From the NCBI RefSeq assembly GCF_900129395.1, contig NZ_FQVP01000006.1, positions 186,001 through 250,000 of the forward strand: a stretch of DNA of 64,000 bases, written 5' to 3'. This DNA comes from Pseudosulfitobacter pseudonitzschiae. GTDB taxonomy: Bacteria > Pseudomonadota > Alphaproteobacteria > Rhodobacterales > Rhodobacteraceae. Each line of letters begins with the position of its first letter. Position 1 is the first letter of the stretch. Positions 34,275 through 44,165 of this stretch are shown here, one piece after another. The position numbers and the translations under genes were made by a program. The notes under the pieces are model-generated. The model saw nothing but the letters and a program-made list of their open reading frames with translations. It ran no database searches and had not been told where the DNA came from.

Positions 34275-35325
34275 TCTTGCAAAACTTCCCGTAACCGTGA
34301 TCACCGGCTTTCTCGGCTCCGGCAAGACAACGCTGATCCGCAACCTGATGCAGAACCCGGGCGGCAAGCGATTGGCCGTGATCGTCAATGAATTCGGCGA
34401 TGTCGGCGTGGATGGCGACATCCTGAAATCCTGCGCCATCCCCGAATGTCCGGCTGAAAACATTCTTGAGCTGGCCAACGGCTGTATCTGCTGCACGGTG
34501 GCGGATGATTTCATTCCCACGATCGAGGCGCTGATGGCGCTGGACCCGCGTCCCGATCATATCCTGATCGAAACTTCGGGACTGGCGTTGCCAAAACCGT
34601 TGCTGAAGGCGTTCGACTGGCCTGATATCCGCTCCAGAATTACGGTCGATGGTGTCATCGCGCTTGCCGATGCCGAAGCCGTTGCAGCGGGGCGGTTTGC
34701 CCCCAACGTGGCCGCAGTGGACGCGCAGCGGTTGGCGGATGACAGCATTGACCACGAAACACCGCTCTCCGAAGTGTTCGAGGATCAGATATCCTGTGCC
34801 GACATCATCCTGCTGACAAAACCTGACCTGGCCGGCCCCGAAGGTGTTGCCAAGGCCAAGGCGGTGATCGCCGCCGAACTGCCGCGCCCGCTGCCGGTGA
34901 TCGAGGTTGCAGAAGGCGTCGTTGATCCGCGCATTATCCTGGGCCTTGAGGCGGCAGCAGAGGATGACATGGACGCCCGGCCAAGCCATCACGATGACCA
35001 CGACGATCATGAGCATGACGATTTCGAATCCATCGTTGTCGAGATTCCCGATCAGAACGACCCCGCCGCATTGGTCGCCGCAATCGAAGGGCTGGCGCGC
35101 GATCACAACATCCTGCGCGTCAAGGGATACGTGGCCATTACGGGCAAACCGATGCGCCTGTTGGTGCAAGCGGTGGGTGCGCGCGTGCGTCACCAGTACG
35201 ACCGCCCGTGGCATGCGGGTGAGGCAAGGCAGGGCCGGCTGGTTGTGATCGCCGAACACGACGACATCAACCCCGAGACGATCCGCGCAGCACTTGGTTC
35301 GACACTGACCACGGCGGCAGAGTAA
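34267..35325 (+). CDS. cobW: Cobalamin biosynthesis GTPase CobW
   Basis: A 352-residue G3E GTPase: P-loop GFLGSGKT at residues 14-21, the metal site CICC at 73-76, and a histidine/aspartate-rich stretch near residue 240 (SHHDDHDDHEHDD) between the GTPase and C-terminal domains. CobW is thought to deliver cobalt to the CobNST chelatase, whose CobN subunit is encoded 6 nt downstream. GGAG precedes the ATG. Confidence 0.95.
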   Translation: MTDLAKLPVTVITGFLGSGKTTLIRNLMQNPGGKRLAVIVNEFGDVGVDGDILKSCAIPECPAENILELANGCICCTVADDFIPTIEALMALDPRPDHILIETSGLALPKPLLKAFDWPDIRSRITVDGVIALADAEAVAAGRFAPNVAAVDAQRLADDSIDHETPLSEVFEDQISCADIILLTKPDLAGPEGVAKAKAVIAAELPRPLPVIEVAEGVVDPRIILGLEAAAEDDMDARPSHHDDHDDHEHDDFESIVVEIPDQNDPAALVAAIEGLARDHNILRVKGYVAITGKPMRLLVQAVGARVRHQYDRPWHAGEARQGRLVVIAEHDDINPETIRAALGSTLTTAAE

Positions 35326-35331
35326 CATCCG

Positions 35332-38300
35332 ATGCATGTTGTCTTTCGCGAAAGTCACGGGCTGGAAGAGACCGAAACACCAACTGATCTGGGCCAGGAT
35401 GCCGCAGATCTGGTTGTGTTGTCTTTGTCCGATTCCGACCTTGGGGCGTTCGCGGAAGGCTGGCACAGGGGCGGCGGACCGGAGGGTCGCCTGCCCACGC
35501 TCAGGCTGGCCAATATCGCGGCACTCAAGCATCCGCTTTCGGTTGATACATATGTCGAGAATACGCTTTCGGGCGCCAAGGGCATCCTGATCCGGTTGAT
35601 CGGTGGCGTTCCCTATTGGCCCTATGGCCTGCAACATATTCAATCGCTGGTCCGCACCCACGGCATCGCGCTGGCGGTGGTGCCTGCTGACGGGCGGCCT
35701 GACAGTCGGTTGGACGAAATCTCCACCCTGCCGATTTCCACCCTGCGCCGGTTGGCGCGCCTGTGCGACAACGGCGGCGCGGTCGCGGCACAAGCGGCAT
35801 TGGCGCAACTGTCACTGGCCGCAGGGCTTTATGCCGGTCCTGTGCAAGGTGCCAAAGGGCTGCCACCTGTCGGGGCATGGACACCAGAAACCGGGCCAGC
35901 CTGTCCTGCGCTTGCCATGACACAGCCCCCCGCACCGGCCGGTCGCCAGCGCGTGGCAATTGTCTTTTACCGGTCCTATCTGGTTGCCGCCGACCTCGCG
36001 CCGATCGAGGCGTTGTTTTCCGCATTCCGCAGGCAGGGGTGCGATGTGGCGGCCTTGTTCGTCCCATCGCTGAAGGCACCGGAGGCGGCAGGCTGGCTGC
36101 GCGGCCAGATCGCCCGGCTGGCACCGGACGCCATAATCAACGCAACCGCGTTTTCCGGCAAAGGCGACGATGGCCGCTCGCCGCTGGATGCGGCTGGCGT
36201 GCCGGTGTTTCAGGTTGCGCTGGCCACCTCGACCCGGGACGCCTGGGCCAAGGCCGAACGCGGGTTGTCGCCGTCGGACCTGGCCATGCATGTCGTTCTG
36301 CCAGAGGTGGACGGACGCATTCTGGCCGGTGTCGCATCGTTCAAGCAGCCGGGCCCGCGCGACCCACATTTGCAGTTTTCCCGCTTTGCCCATCAGGCCG
36401 ACGCCGAACGTATCGAGGCGATCACGAAACGCATCATGGGCTGGCTGAAGCTTGCAGGACAGGAACCGGGCAACCGGCGCGTTGCAATGGTGCTGTCGAC
36501 CTATCCCGGCAAGGACTGGAACATGGGTCATGCGGTTGGCCTTGATGCGTTGCAATCCGCGGGAACAATTCTCTCTGATCTTGCCTCTTCCGGCTATGAT
36601 GCGGGGTCAGGCGATGCACCCTCCGGTGACGCGCTTCAACGTGTTCTGGCGGGAGGTGAAACCCGCTGGCCCCTGGCCAACTACAAGGCCGCGCTGGAAC
36701 AGCTGCCCGCGTCGATGCGCGCGGACCTTCAGGAGGCATGGGGCACCCCCGAAGACGACCCGGATGCCCGCGACGGTGCCTTTCATTTTACGGCTGCACG
36801 CTTTGGCAAAATCCGGGTTGCGCTGCAACCGGAACGCGGACTGCAAGAGGGGCGCGAGGACAGCTATCACGACCTGTCGCGCGTGCCGCGTCACGCCTAT
36901 GTTGCCTTTTACCTCTGGCTTCAGGATCAGGCCGATGCGCTGGTTCATATCGGTGCGCATGGCACGCTGGAATGGCTGCCGGGCAAATCGGTCGCACTTT
37001 CTGGTGCTTGCTGGCCCGAGGCGCTGACCGGTGCATTGCCGGTGATCTACCCCTTTATCGTCAACGACCCCGGCGAGGCCGCACAGGCCAAGCGACGGAT
37101 CGGCGCCGTGACCCTTGGACATATTCCCCCGCCCCTGCGTGACAGTGGCACACCGGAACGGCTGTCCCGTCTTGAGGCGCTGCTGGATGAATTTTCCAAC
37201 GCGGACGGGCTTGATCCACGCAGGCGCGACCGGCTTCAGGGTGACATCCGCGCCGAAGCACGGACCCAAGGCGTCGAACGCGACCTGGGGCTTGATGGTG
37301 CCGCGTGCAGTGCCGAGGCGATCACCCGTATTGACCGCTTTGTCTGTGACATCAAAGAGAGCCAGTTTGGCGAAGGGTTGCATATCTGGGGCCGCGCCCC
37401 TGTTGGCAAGACGCCCTTTGCGACCGCAGAGTCGGCAAATGGGGAACGGCAATCGCTTCTGGATGCGCTGGACGGACGACGTATCGAGGCCGGACCCTCC
37501 GGGTCGCCCTATCGGGGTCGGTCCGACGTGCTGCCCACGGGGCGCAATCTGTACACGACAGACCCGCGCGCGGTGCCGACCCGTGCCGCATATGCGCAAG
37601 GCGTACGGCTGGCAGAGGAGCTGATCCGCCGCCACCTTCAGGACGAGGGCGATTGGCCGCGCGGGCTGATTGTCGATCTTTGGGGATCGGCCACAATGCG
37701 CACCGCAGGCGAGGATTTCGCCATGGCGCTGCACCTGCTGGGGGTGCGCCCCGTCTGGGATGCCGGGTCCGAGCGTGTCTCGGGGGTCGAGGTCGTGCCT
37801 TTGGCTGAAATGAACCGCCCGCGCATTGATGTCACCCTGCGGGTTTCGGGCCTGTTCCGCGACGTGTTCCCCACGCTGTCGACGCTTTTTGCTCAGGCAG
37901 TCCGTGTTCTGGCGGCCCGCGACGAGGAAAAAGACTGGAACCCCTATGTGGGACGCACCGATCTGGCGCGTGTGTATGGACCCGCGCCGGGCGAGTTTGG
38001 TTTAGCCATGGGCGCCAACCTTGAGGATTACACCGAAACCGGACGGCGAAATGCGGGCGAAGCTTGGCTAAAGGCCAGCAGCTGGGCCCTGGACGGCGAT
38101 GCGGCCATGGCGGACGCGGCGGGCATCCGTGAACGTGTGGCGCAGGCCGACAGCTTTGTTCACGCGCAGGACCTGCCCGAGACCGACCTGTTGCTGGCCA
38201 GCGACTATGCCGCGCACGAAGCGGGCTTTGCCGCAGCACAACAGGTCACAGGCGGCCGCGCGGCGTTGTACCATCTGGACAATACCGACCCCACCCGTCC

Positions 38301-38649
38301 CCGTGCCCGCGCATTGTCCGAGGAAATCGCGCGCGTGGTGCACAGCCGCGCGTCACACCCCGGCTGGATCGCCGGGATGAAGCAACACGGCTTTCGCGGC
38401 GCGGCTGAAATCGCGGCAACACTGGATCACATGGCCAGCTTTGCGCATCTGGCGGGTGTTGTCGCACCGCACCTGTTTGACCTCTATCACGACGCGACGC
38501 TGGGAGACCCGGAGACCGACAGCTTCTTGCGAGACGCCAATCCACAGGCCCATGCGGCGATGCAGGCCCGTTTTGCCGAACTTCTGCGAAGCGGACTGTG
38601 GCAGACGCGGCGCAATTCCATACTGGCCGATCAGGCGGATTTGCAATGA
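35332..38649 (+). CDS. cobN: Cobaltochelatase subunit CobN
   Basis: A 1105-residue large subunit of the aerobic cobaltochelatase, which inserts Co(II) into hydrogenobyrinate a,c-diamide. Family blocks seen include LSTYPGKDWNMGHAVGLDA, the HIGAHGTLEWLPGKSV block and DLWGSATMRTAGEDFAMAL. It is somewhat shorter than the roughly 1275-residue Pseudomonas denitrificans protein. CobS and CobT, the AAA+ partners, are not encoded in the window. Its stop overlaps the cobG start (ATGA). Confidence 0.95.
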   Translation: MHVVFRESHGLEETETPTDLGQDAADLVVLSLSDSDLGAFAEGWHRGGGPEGRLPTLRLANIAALKHPLSVDTYVENTLSGAKGILIRLIGGVPYWPYGLQHIQSLVRTHGIALAVVPADGRPDSRLDEISTLPISTLRRLARLCDNGGAVAAQAALAQLSLAAGLYAGPVQGAKGLPPVGAWTPETGPACPALAMTQPPAPAGRQRVAIVFYRSYLVAADLAPIEALFSAFRRQGCDVAALFVPSLKAPEAAGWLRGQIARLAPDAIINATAFSGKGDDGRSPLDAAGVPVFQVALATSTRDAWAKAERGLSPSDLAMHVVLPEVDGRILAGVASFKQPGPRDPHLQFSRFAHQADAERIEAITKRIMGWLKLAGQEPGNRRVAMVLSTYPGKDWNMGHAVGLDALQSAGTILSDLASSGYDAGSGDAPSGDALQRVLAGGETRWPLANYKAALEQLPASMRADLQEAWGTPEDDPDARDGAFHFTAARFGKIRVALQPERGLQEGREDSYHDLSRVPRHAYVAFYLWLQDQADALVHIGAHGTLEWLPGKSVALSGACWPEALTGALPVIYPFIVNDPGEAAQAKRRIGAVTLGHIPPPLRDSGTPERLSRLEALLDEFSNADGLDPRRRDRLQGDIRAEARTQGVERDLGLDGAACSAEAITRIDRFVCDIKESQFGEGLHIWGRAPVGKTPFATAESANGERQSLLDALDGRRIEAGPSGSPYRGRSDVLPTGRNLYTTDPRAVPTRAAYAQGVRLAEELIRRHLQDEGDWPRGLIVDLWGSATMRTAGEDFAMALHLLGVRPVWDAGSERVSGVEVVPLAEMNRPRIDVTLRVSGLFRDVFPTLSTLFAQAVRVLAARDEEKDWNPYVGRTDLARVYGPAPGEFGLAMGANLEDYTETGRRNAGEAWLKASSWALDGDAAMADAAGIRERVAQADSFVHAQDLPETDLLLASDYAAHEAGFAAAQQVTGGRAALYHLDNTDPTRPRARALSEEIARVVHSRASHPGWIAGMKQHGFRGAAEIAATLDHMASFAHLAGVVAPHLFDLYHDATLGDPETDSFLRDANPQAHAAMQARFAELLRSGLWQTRRNSILADQADLQ

Positions 38650-39770
38650 CAACGCCCCCGACCGTCAAAGGCTGGTGTCCCGGTGCCTACCGTCCGATGA
38701 TGTCCGAGGACGGGCTGGTCGTGCGTGTGCGGCCCAGGCTGGCGCGTTTGACAGCGGACCAGACCGCAGGGCTGTGCGACATCGCGGTGGACCATGGGTC
38801 TGGGCATATCGACCTGACCAATCGCGCCAACCTGCAGATCCGCGGTGTGGCAGAGGCGGATTTCGATACGGTTCTGGCGGGGCTGGGCGCGTTGGGGCTG
38901 TTGGATGAAGACCCCGCACAGGAGAGCCGCCGCAACATCCTGGTTGCGCCGTTCTGGACCAAGGGCGACGCAACTGCCCGGCTTGCACAGTCGCTGCTGG
39001 ATCACCTGGCTGATCTGCCCGAACTGCCGGCAAAGGTAGGCTTCGCGGTCGATTGCGATCCGGCGGGTCCGCAACTGGTTGGCTGTTCTGCCGACATCCG
39101 GATTGAACAGGGTCAGGCGGGGCTGATCCTGCGGGCCGATGGCGCGCAAGGCGGTCGCGCGGTCTCGGAAGAAACCGCGAATACCGCCCTGACCGAAATG
39201 GCGGTCTGGCTGGCCGATCATCTGACGCCGCAAGCGCGCAGGATGGCTGCGGTGTGCAATCGCGTTGCCTTGCCTTCCGACTGGACCAACGCGCAACCAC
39301 GCCCACCCGCTGCGCGCCCCGCTATTGGACCGCACGCTCTCGGGGCCTTGGTCGGTGCACCGTTCGGGCAAATCGACGCCCACGCCCTGCGCCAATGCCT
39401 GAAGCGTGCAGACGGGATACGACTGACACCCTGGCGCGCCTTTTTGCTGGAGGGGGCAGCGATGCCAACCTCATCTGCATTTGTGACCGCGCCCGGCGAT
39501 CCGTTGATGCGCGTCGATGCCTGCCCCGGCGCACCCTTTTGCCCCTCGGCCACTGTCGAGACACGCGATCTGGCGCGGACACTGGCGCCACGGATCCGTG
39601 GCAGCCTGCATGTATCGGGCTGCTCAAAAGGCTGTGCGCGCAAGCAATCGGCCGATCTGACGCTTGTCGGAAGGGACGGCAAATTCGACCTGGTGCAGGC
39701 AGGCAACGCAAGCGACACCCCCCATAAAACAGGGTTGAAACCCGACGACGTGATGACCGGAGAATTCTGA
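38646..39770 (+). CDS. cobG: Precorrin-3B synthase CobG
   Basis: A 374-residue oxygen-dependent monooxygenase of the nitrite/sulfite reductase fold. The 4Fe-4S and sirohaem-type cysteine set lies near residues 290-330 (CPGAPFC and SGCSKGCARK). CobG marks the aerobic pathway and prepares the ring for contraction by CobJ. The ATG at 38646 overlaps the cobN stop; a longer upstream frame belongs to another reading phase. Confidence 0.93.
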   Translation: MTTPPTVKGWCPGAYRPMMSEDGLVVRVRPRLARLTADQTAGLCDIAVDHGSGHIDLTNRANLQIRGVAEADFDTVLAGLGALGLLDEDPAQESRRNILVAPFWTKGDATARLAQSLLDHLADLPELPAKVGFAVDCDPAGPQLVGCSADIRIEQGQAGLILRADGAQGGRAVSEETANTALTEMAVWLADHLTPQARRMAAVCNRVALPSDWTNAQPRPPAARPAIGPHALGALVGAPFGQIDAHALRQCLKRADGIRLTPWRAFLLEGAAMPTSSAFVTAPGDPLMRVDACPGAPFCPSATVETRDLARTLAPRIRGSLHVSGCSKGCARKQSADLTLVGRDGKFDLVQAGNASDTPHKTGLKPDDVMTGEF

Positions 39771-39776
39771 CATAAA

Positions 39777-40406
39777 ATGACCTATACTTATGAAACCGAT
39801 GGCGCAGAAATCTACCGCCAGTCCTTTGCCATGATCCGCGCCGAGGCTGACCTGGCCCGCTTTTCCCCATCAGAGGAATCCATCGTCGTGCGGATGATCC
39901 ACGCCGCCGGACTGGTCGGCCTGGAACGGGACGTAAAGCTGTCGCCTGGCTTTGCCGACGCCGCGCGGGCGGCATTGAAGGACGGCGCACCGGTTCTGTG
40001 CGATGTGCGCATGGTATCCGAGGGTGTGACCCGCGCGCGCCTGCCGGCAGACAATCAGGTGATCTGCACGTTGCAGGACCCACGGGTGCGCGAACTGGCC
40101 GCGGAAATGGGGAACACCCGATCCGCCGCCGCATTGGAGTTGTGGCGGCCGCATCTGGACGGTGCGGTTGTTGCCATCGGCAACGCGCCGACCGCGCTGT
40201 TCCACCTGCTGAACATGCTGGAAGACCCCGCATGCCCGCGCCCTGCCGCAATCATCGGCTGCCCCGTCGGCTTTGTCGGAGCCCGCGAAAGCAAGGATGC
40301 ACTTTGGGCGGATCAGCCGGTGCCGTGCTGTATCGTCGAAGGTCGCCTTGGCGGCAGTGCCATCACCGTGGCCGCAGTGAACGCCATCGCGAGCACACAG
40401 GAATGA
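39777..40406 (+). CDS. cobH: Precorrin-8X methylmutase CobH
   Basis: A 209-residue methylmutase that shifts the C-11 methyl to C-12 to give hydrogenobyrinate. It has the family start YETDGAEIYRQSF and the conserved segments CDVRMVSEGV and AIIGCPVGFVGARESK. Six nucleotides separate it from cobG and its stop overlaps cobI (ATGA). Confidence 0.95.
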   Translation: MTYTYETDGAEIYRQSFAMIRAEADLARFSPSEESIVVRMIHAAGLVGLERDVKLSPGFADAARAALKDGAPVLCDVRMVSEGVTRARLPADNQVICTLQDPRVRELAAEMGNTRSAAALELWRPHLDGAVVAIGNAPTALFHLLNMLEDPACPRPAAIIGCPVGFVGARESKDALWADQPVPCCIVEGRLGGSAITVAAVNAIASTQE

Positions 40407-41131
40407 GCGTTGGTACAATCCATGGCGTCGGCCTGGGGCCCGGTGACCCGGACCTGATGAGCTTGCGCGCGCACCGGTTGCTGACCGGCGCTAAACATGT
40501 CGCCTATTTCCGCAAGGCCGGTCGCACCGGCCAGGCACGCGCCATCATCGAGGGGCTGCTGCACCCGGATGTCGTTGAATTCGCGATGGAATATCCGATC
40601 ACAACCGAAGTGCCCCTGACCGACCCGCAGTACAACGAAATTCTGTCCCGCTTTTACGAAGACTGCGCCGCGCACCTGCGCGCCCTTGCCACTGGCGGCG
40701 AGGATGTGGTCGTGCTGAGCGAGGGCGATCCGTTCTTCTATGGCTCTTTCATGCATCTTTACACGCGGTTGAAAGATGACGTTCCGGTGCAGGTCGTTCC
40801 GGCAGTGACGGGAATGTCCGCCGCCTGGACGGCCACGGGCAGCCCGATCACTTGGGGCGACGATGTTCTGACGGTGCTCATGGGAACGCTCAGCGCAGAG
40901 CAGTTGACAGAGCGGATGAAAACAACCGATGCGCTGGTCGTGATGAAGATCGGGCGCAACATTGAAAAGGTCTGTGCAGCTTTGACCGCGGCAGGAAAAT
41001 ACGACGACGCCTGGTTGATCGAATACGCCAGCATGCCGGGTCAGACGGTCCGACGCCTGTCCGAGGCCGCAGGACAGGTCACGCCCTATTTCTCGATCAT
41101 CGTCGTCCACGGTCAGGGGCGCAGGCCATGA
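40403..41131 (+). CDS. cobI: Precorrin-2 C20-methyltransferase CobI
   Basis: A 242-residue SAM-dependent methyltransferase of the tetrapyrrole methylase fold. It has the first glycine motif VGLGPGDPDLMSL, the loop LSEGDPFFYGSFMHL and the region VPAVTGMSAAW. CobI methylates precorrin-2 to precorrin-3A. ATGA overlaps link it to cobH and cobJ. Confidence 0.95.
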   Translation: MSVGTIHGVGLGPGDPDLMSLRAHRLLTGAKHVAYFRKAGRTGQARAIIEGLLHPDVVEFAMEYPITTEVPLTDPQYNEILSRFYEDCAAHLRALATGGEDVVVLSEGDPFFYGSFMHLYTRLKDDVPVQVVPAVTGMSAAWTATGSPITWGDDVLTVLMGTLSAEQLTERMKTTDALVVMKIGRNIEKVCAALTAAGKYDDAWLIEYASMPGQTVRRLSEAAGQVTPYFSIIVVHGQGRRP

Positions 41132-41880
41132 CGGGTTGGGTGAAAATCGTAGGCTTGGGACCGGGATCGGATGATCTGGTCACCCCGCAGGTGTCGGATG
41201 CCGTGGCACAGGCCAGCGATGTGATCGGCTATATCCCCTATGTCGCCAGGATTGCCCCGCGCGCGGGGCTGACGTTGCATCCCAGCGACAACCGGGTCGA
41301 GCTTGACCGCGCACGCCATGCGCTGTCGCTGGCCCTTCAGGGGCACAAGGTCGTGGTGGTCTCGTCGGGCGATCCCGGCGTCTTTGCCATGGCTTCGGCC
41401 CTGTTCGAGGCATTGGAAGACGGTCCTGCCAGTTGGCGCGATCTGGACATCGAGGTGCTGCCGGGCATCACCGCCATGCTGGCCGCTGCCGCACGGGTCG
41501 GTGCGCCGCTGGGACATGATTTCTGCGCAATAAATCTAAGCGACAATCTCAAGCCCTGGACCCTGATCGAAAAGCGTTTGCGCCTCGCGGTCGAGGGCGA
41601 TTTCGCCATGGCGTTCTACAACCCACGTTCAAAATCCCGACCCGAGGGCTTTGCCCGCGCACTGGACCTTTTGCAGATGGCCTGCGCCGATGCGCGCCCG
41701 GTTGTGTTTGCCCGTGCGGTGTCCACGCCGGACGAACAGATCAGCGTCGTGCCTTTGAATGACGCGCGCCCCGAAATGGCAGACATGCGCACGGTGGTCA
41801 TCGTGGGTGCGTCCAACACACGGATCATCACAGGCGCGCGGCGCAAGATCGTCTATACGCCCAGATCGGTCCTGCCATGA
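41128..41880 (+). CDS. cobJ: Precorrin-3B C17-methyltransferase CobJ
   Basis: A 250-residue tetrapyrrole methylase with VGLGPGSDDLVTPQ, SSGDPGVFAMA and the CobJ-specific block NLSDNLKPWTLIEKRL. It carries out ring contraction. Its 3' end overlaps the oppositely oriented cobK by 28 bp, so the two transcripts are complementary there. Confidence 0.95.
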   Translation: MTGWVKIVGLGPGSDDLVTPQVSDAVAQASDVIGYIPYVARIAPRAGLTLHPSDNRVELDRARHALSLALQGHKVVVVSSGDPGVFAMASALFEALEDGPASWRDLDIEVLPGITAMLAAAARVGAPLGHDFCAINLSDNLKPWTLIEKRLRLAVEGDFAMAFYNPRSKSRPEGFARALDLLQMACADARPVVFARAVSTPDEQISVVPLNDARPEMADMRTVVIVGASNTRIITGARRKIVYTPRSVLP

Positions 41881-42608
41881 CGCAGCCAGTCCAGAACAGC
41901 GGAAACCTCATAGGTTTCCAGGCGCGGTGGAAGGTCGGGCCGATCAATCATCACGACGGGAATTCCAAGGGCGCGCGCCGCCAGCAGCTTGGCCCGCGCG
42001 CCGGTGCCGCCGGAATTTTTGGACACGACCAGGTTGATCCCGTTCTGCTGCATGAGTTCAAGGTCGCCTTGATAGGTGAACGGACCGCGATCCAGCACGA
42101 TGCGGTGATCGGGAAAGGGCATCCGTTCTTCTGGCGCGTCGATCAAGCGCAGCAAATAGAAATGCTGCGGGTTCGGGCTGAATTCGGCAAGGTGCATGCG
42201 TCCGACGGCCAGCATGACACGGGCCGCAGGACGGTTCAGGGCCGCGACCGCACCTGCAATATCGCGCACATGGGTCCAGTTATCACCCGCCCCCGCGCGC
42301 CACAGTTCGCGGCTCAGTGCAATCAACGGCACATGCGCCAATGCACAGGCTTGGATCGCATTGGTGCTCATCTGTGCGGCAAAGGGATGCGTGGCATCAA
42401 TGACATGGCTGATGCGGTGGTCGGTCAGATATTGCACCAGTCCCGCAACGCCGCCGAACCCGCCGATGCGCTGCGGCAAGGGCTGCTGCAAAGGACGCGC
42501 CACACGGCCTGCCAAGGAAATTGTGCCGCCGATACCCGCGTCGCTCAGCGCACGGCACAGCGCCGTTGCCTCGGTCGTGCCACCAAGGACGAGGGGGTTG
42601 CTCTGCAT
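41853..42608 (-). CDS. cobK: Precorrin-6A reductase CobK, inverted within the cob operon
   Basis: A 251-residue NADPH-dependent reductase with the start LVLGGTTEATALCRAL, the central IDATHPFAAQMS motif and VVSKNSGGTGARAKL near the end. It is the only cob gene on the minus strand. Its ATG is interlocked with that of cobL: the tetranucleotide CATG at 42606-42609 contains both start codons. Its ribosome site (AAGGAG) lies inside cobL, and its stop lies inside cobJ. Its promoter must therefore lie in cobL or beyond. Confidence 0.95.
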   Translation of the reverse strand: MQSNPLVLGGTTEATALCRALSDAGIGGTISLAGRVARPLQQPLPQRIGGFGGVAGLVQYLTDHRISHVIDATHPFAAQMSTNAIQACALAHVPLIALSRELWRAGAGDNWTHVRDIAGAVAALNRPAARVMLAVGRMHLAEFSPNPQHFYLLRLIDAPEERMPFPDHRIVLDRGPFTYQGDLELMQQNGINLVVSKNSGGTGARAKLLAARALGIPVVMIDRPDLPPRLETYEVSAVLDWLRHGRTDLGV

Positions 42609-43806
42609 GCCTGATACTCCTTGGCTGACCATACTCGGGATTGGCGAAGATGCGCCAGAAGGCCTGTCGCGTGCAAGTCTTGCCGCGCTGGAAGATGCAG
42701 AAATCGTCATGGGCGCGGCACGCCACCTGTCCCTTCTGCCGCCACTGCGGGCGGACTGCGTGACGTGGCCCGTGCCTTTTGCCGACGGCATCGAAACCCT
42801 GCTGGGATATCGTGGCAGGCGTGTCGTCATGCTGGCGTCGGGTGACCCGTTCTGGTTCGGTGCAGGCGGCAGCATGATGCGCCACCTGGCACCGGGGGAA
42901 TGGCGGACATTGCCGGGGGTCTCTACCTTTTCGCTTGCGGCTGGTGCGATGGGCTGGCCGTTAGAGACCACGCGCTGTTTCGGGCTGCATGCCGCGCCGC
43001 TGTCACGCCTGCGCCCTGCGTTGGCGCCGGGTGTGCGGCTGATCGTGCTGTTGCGCGACGGTGCGGCCGTGTCGTCGTTGTTGCAGTATCTGGTGGCACA
43101 AGGCTGGGGTGCCTCCGCGATCAGCGTGCTGGAATCGCTGGGTGGGCCGAACATGCGGCGCAGCGACCTGCGTGCTGATGAAAGTGTCGGCGGCAACTAT
43201 GCCCATCCGGTTTGCGCGGCAATCGAGGTTGCAGGCACAGGCATTGCCCTGCCTCTGGCCAGCGGCAGGCCGGACACTTTTTTCGACAGCGACGGCACCA
43301 TGACGAAACAGCCGGTGCGGGCGATGACCCTCTCGGCACTGGCGCCACGTCCGTTCGAACATCTTTGGGACATTGGCGGCGGCTCAGGATCGATTGCGAT
43401 TGAATGGCTGCTGAGCGATCCAAGCCTGAGCGCGACGACAATCGAACAAAACCCCGCGCGCGCCGCACGGATCACGGCAAATGCCACAGCGCTTGGCGTG
43501 GACCGGCTGCAAGTTGTCGAAGGGGTCGCACCCGCCGCGCTGCAAGGATTGACGCGGCCCGATTGCGTCTTTGTCGGCGGGGGGCTGTCCCAGGCGCTGC
43601 TGGACTGGATTGACGGGAACCTGCCCGCAGGTACGCGGCTGGTGGCCAATGCTGTCACCTTGGAAAGCGAGGCGGTGTTGTTGAAGGCACACGAACGACG
43701 GGGGGGTGACCTCTTGCGGATCGAACTGGCCCGTGCCGCGCCGCTGGGTCCCGGACGAGGCTGGAAAGCCAGCTTTCCGATTGTGCAGTGGAGCGTGACC
43801 CTATGA
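42607..43806 (+). CDS. cobL: Precorrin-6Y C5,15-methyltransferase (decarboxylating) CobL
   Basis: A 399-residue two-domain enzyme. The N-terminal tetrapyrrole methylase domain (about 1-205) has ILGIGEDAPEGL, and the C-terminal CbiT-like domain has the SAM motif DIGGGSGSIAIEW near residue 257. It methylates C-5 and C-15 and decarboxylates the ring C side chain. GAGGGGG upstream of the ATG lies in the cobK coding region. It overlaps cobE by ATGA. Confidence 0.95.
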   Translation: MPDTPWLTILGIGEDAPEGLSRASLAALEDAEIVMGAARHLSLLPPLRADCVTWPVPFADGIETLLGYRGRRVVMLASGDPFWFGAGGSMMRHLAPGEWRTLPGVSTFSLAAGAMGWPLETTRCFGLHAAPLSRLRPALAPGVRLIVLLRDGAAVSSLLQYLVAQGWGASAISVLESLGGPNMRRSDLRADESVGGNYAHPVCAAIEVAGTGIALPLASGRPDTFFDSDGTMTKQPVRAMTLSALAPRPFEHLWDIGGGSGSIAIEWLLSDPSLSATTIEQNPARAARITANATALGVDRLQVVEGVAPAALQGLTRPDCVFVGGGLSQALLDWIDGNLPAGTRLVANAVTLESEAVLLKAHERRGGDLLRIELARAAPLGPGRGWKASFPIVQWSVTL

Positions 43807-44165
43807 TCGTCGCAGGGTTCGGTTTCCGCGACGGGGCGCATGTGGACAGCCTGCGCAATGCGCTCGAGTTGCAGGCCATTGCACCCGACTGCCTGGCAAC
43901 CGCGGCGGCCAAGGCTGATGCAGCGCCGTTTGCGGGGCTTGCCCGGGCGCTTGGGCTTCCGGTTGTCGCGGTCCAGGTCGATACACTCAGACAACAGCCG
44001 GTCCAGACACACTCGGCCGCATCACACACCCACTATGACACCGGCAGCGTTGCCGAAGCCGCGGCGCTGGCCGCAGCAGGACCCGGCGCCCGCCTGCTGG
44101 CGGCGCGGGTGATTTCACATGACAGGCTGGCGACCTGTGCAATCGCAATAGGAGACGCGACATGA
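43803..44165 (+). CDS. cobE: Cobalamin biosynthesis protein CobE
   Basis: A 120-residue protein equivalent to the C-terminal domain of CbiG. The start [11 protein letters not shown] and the late [12 protein letters not shown] fit the family. Its exact role in the aerobic pathway is not settled, though it is needed for corrin formation in some organisms. ATGA overlaps join it to cobL and cobM. Confidence 0.88.
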   Translation: MIVAGFGFRDGAHVDSLRNALELQAIAPDCLATAAAKADAAPFAGLARALGLPVVAVQVDTLRQQPVQTHSAASHTHYDTGSVAEAAALAAAGPGARLLAARVISHDRLATCAIAIGDAT

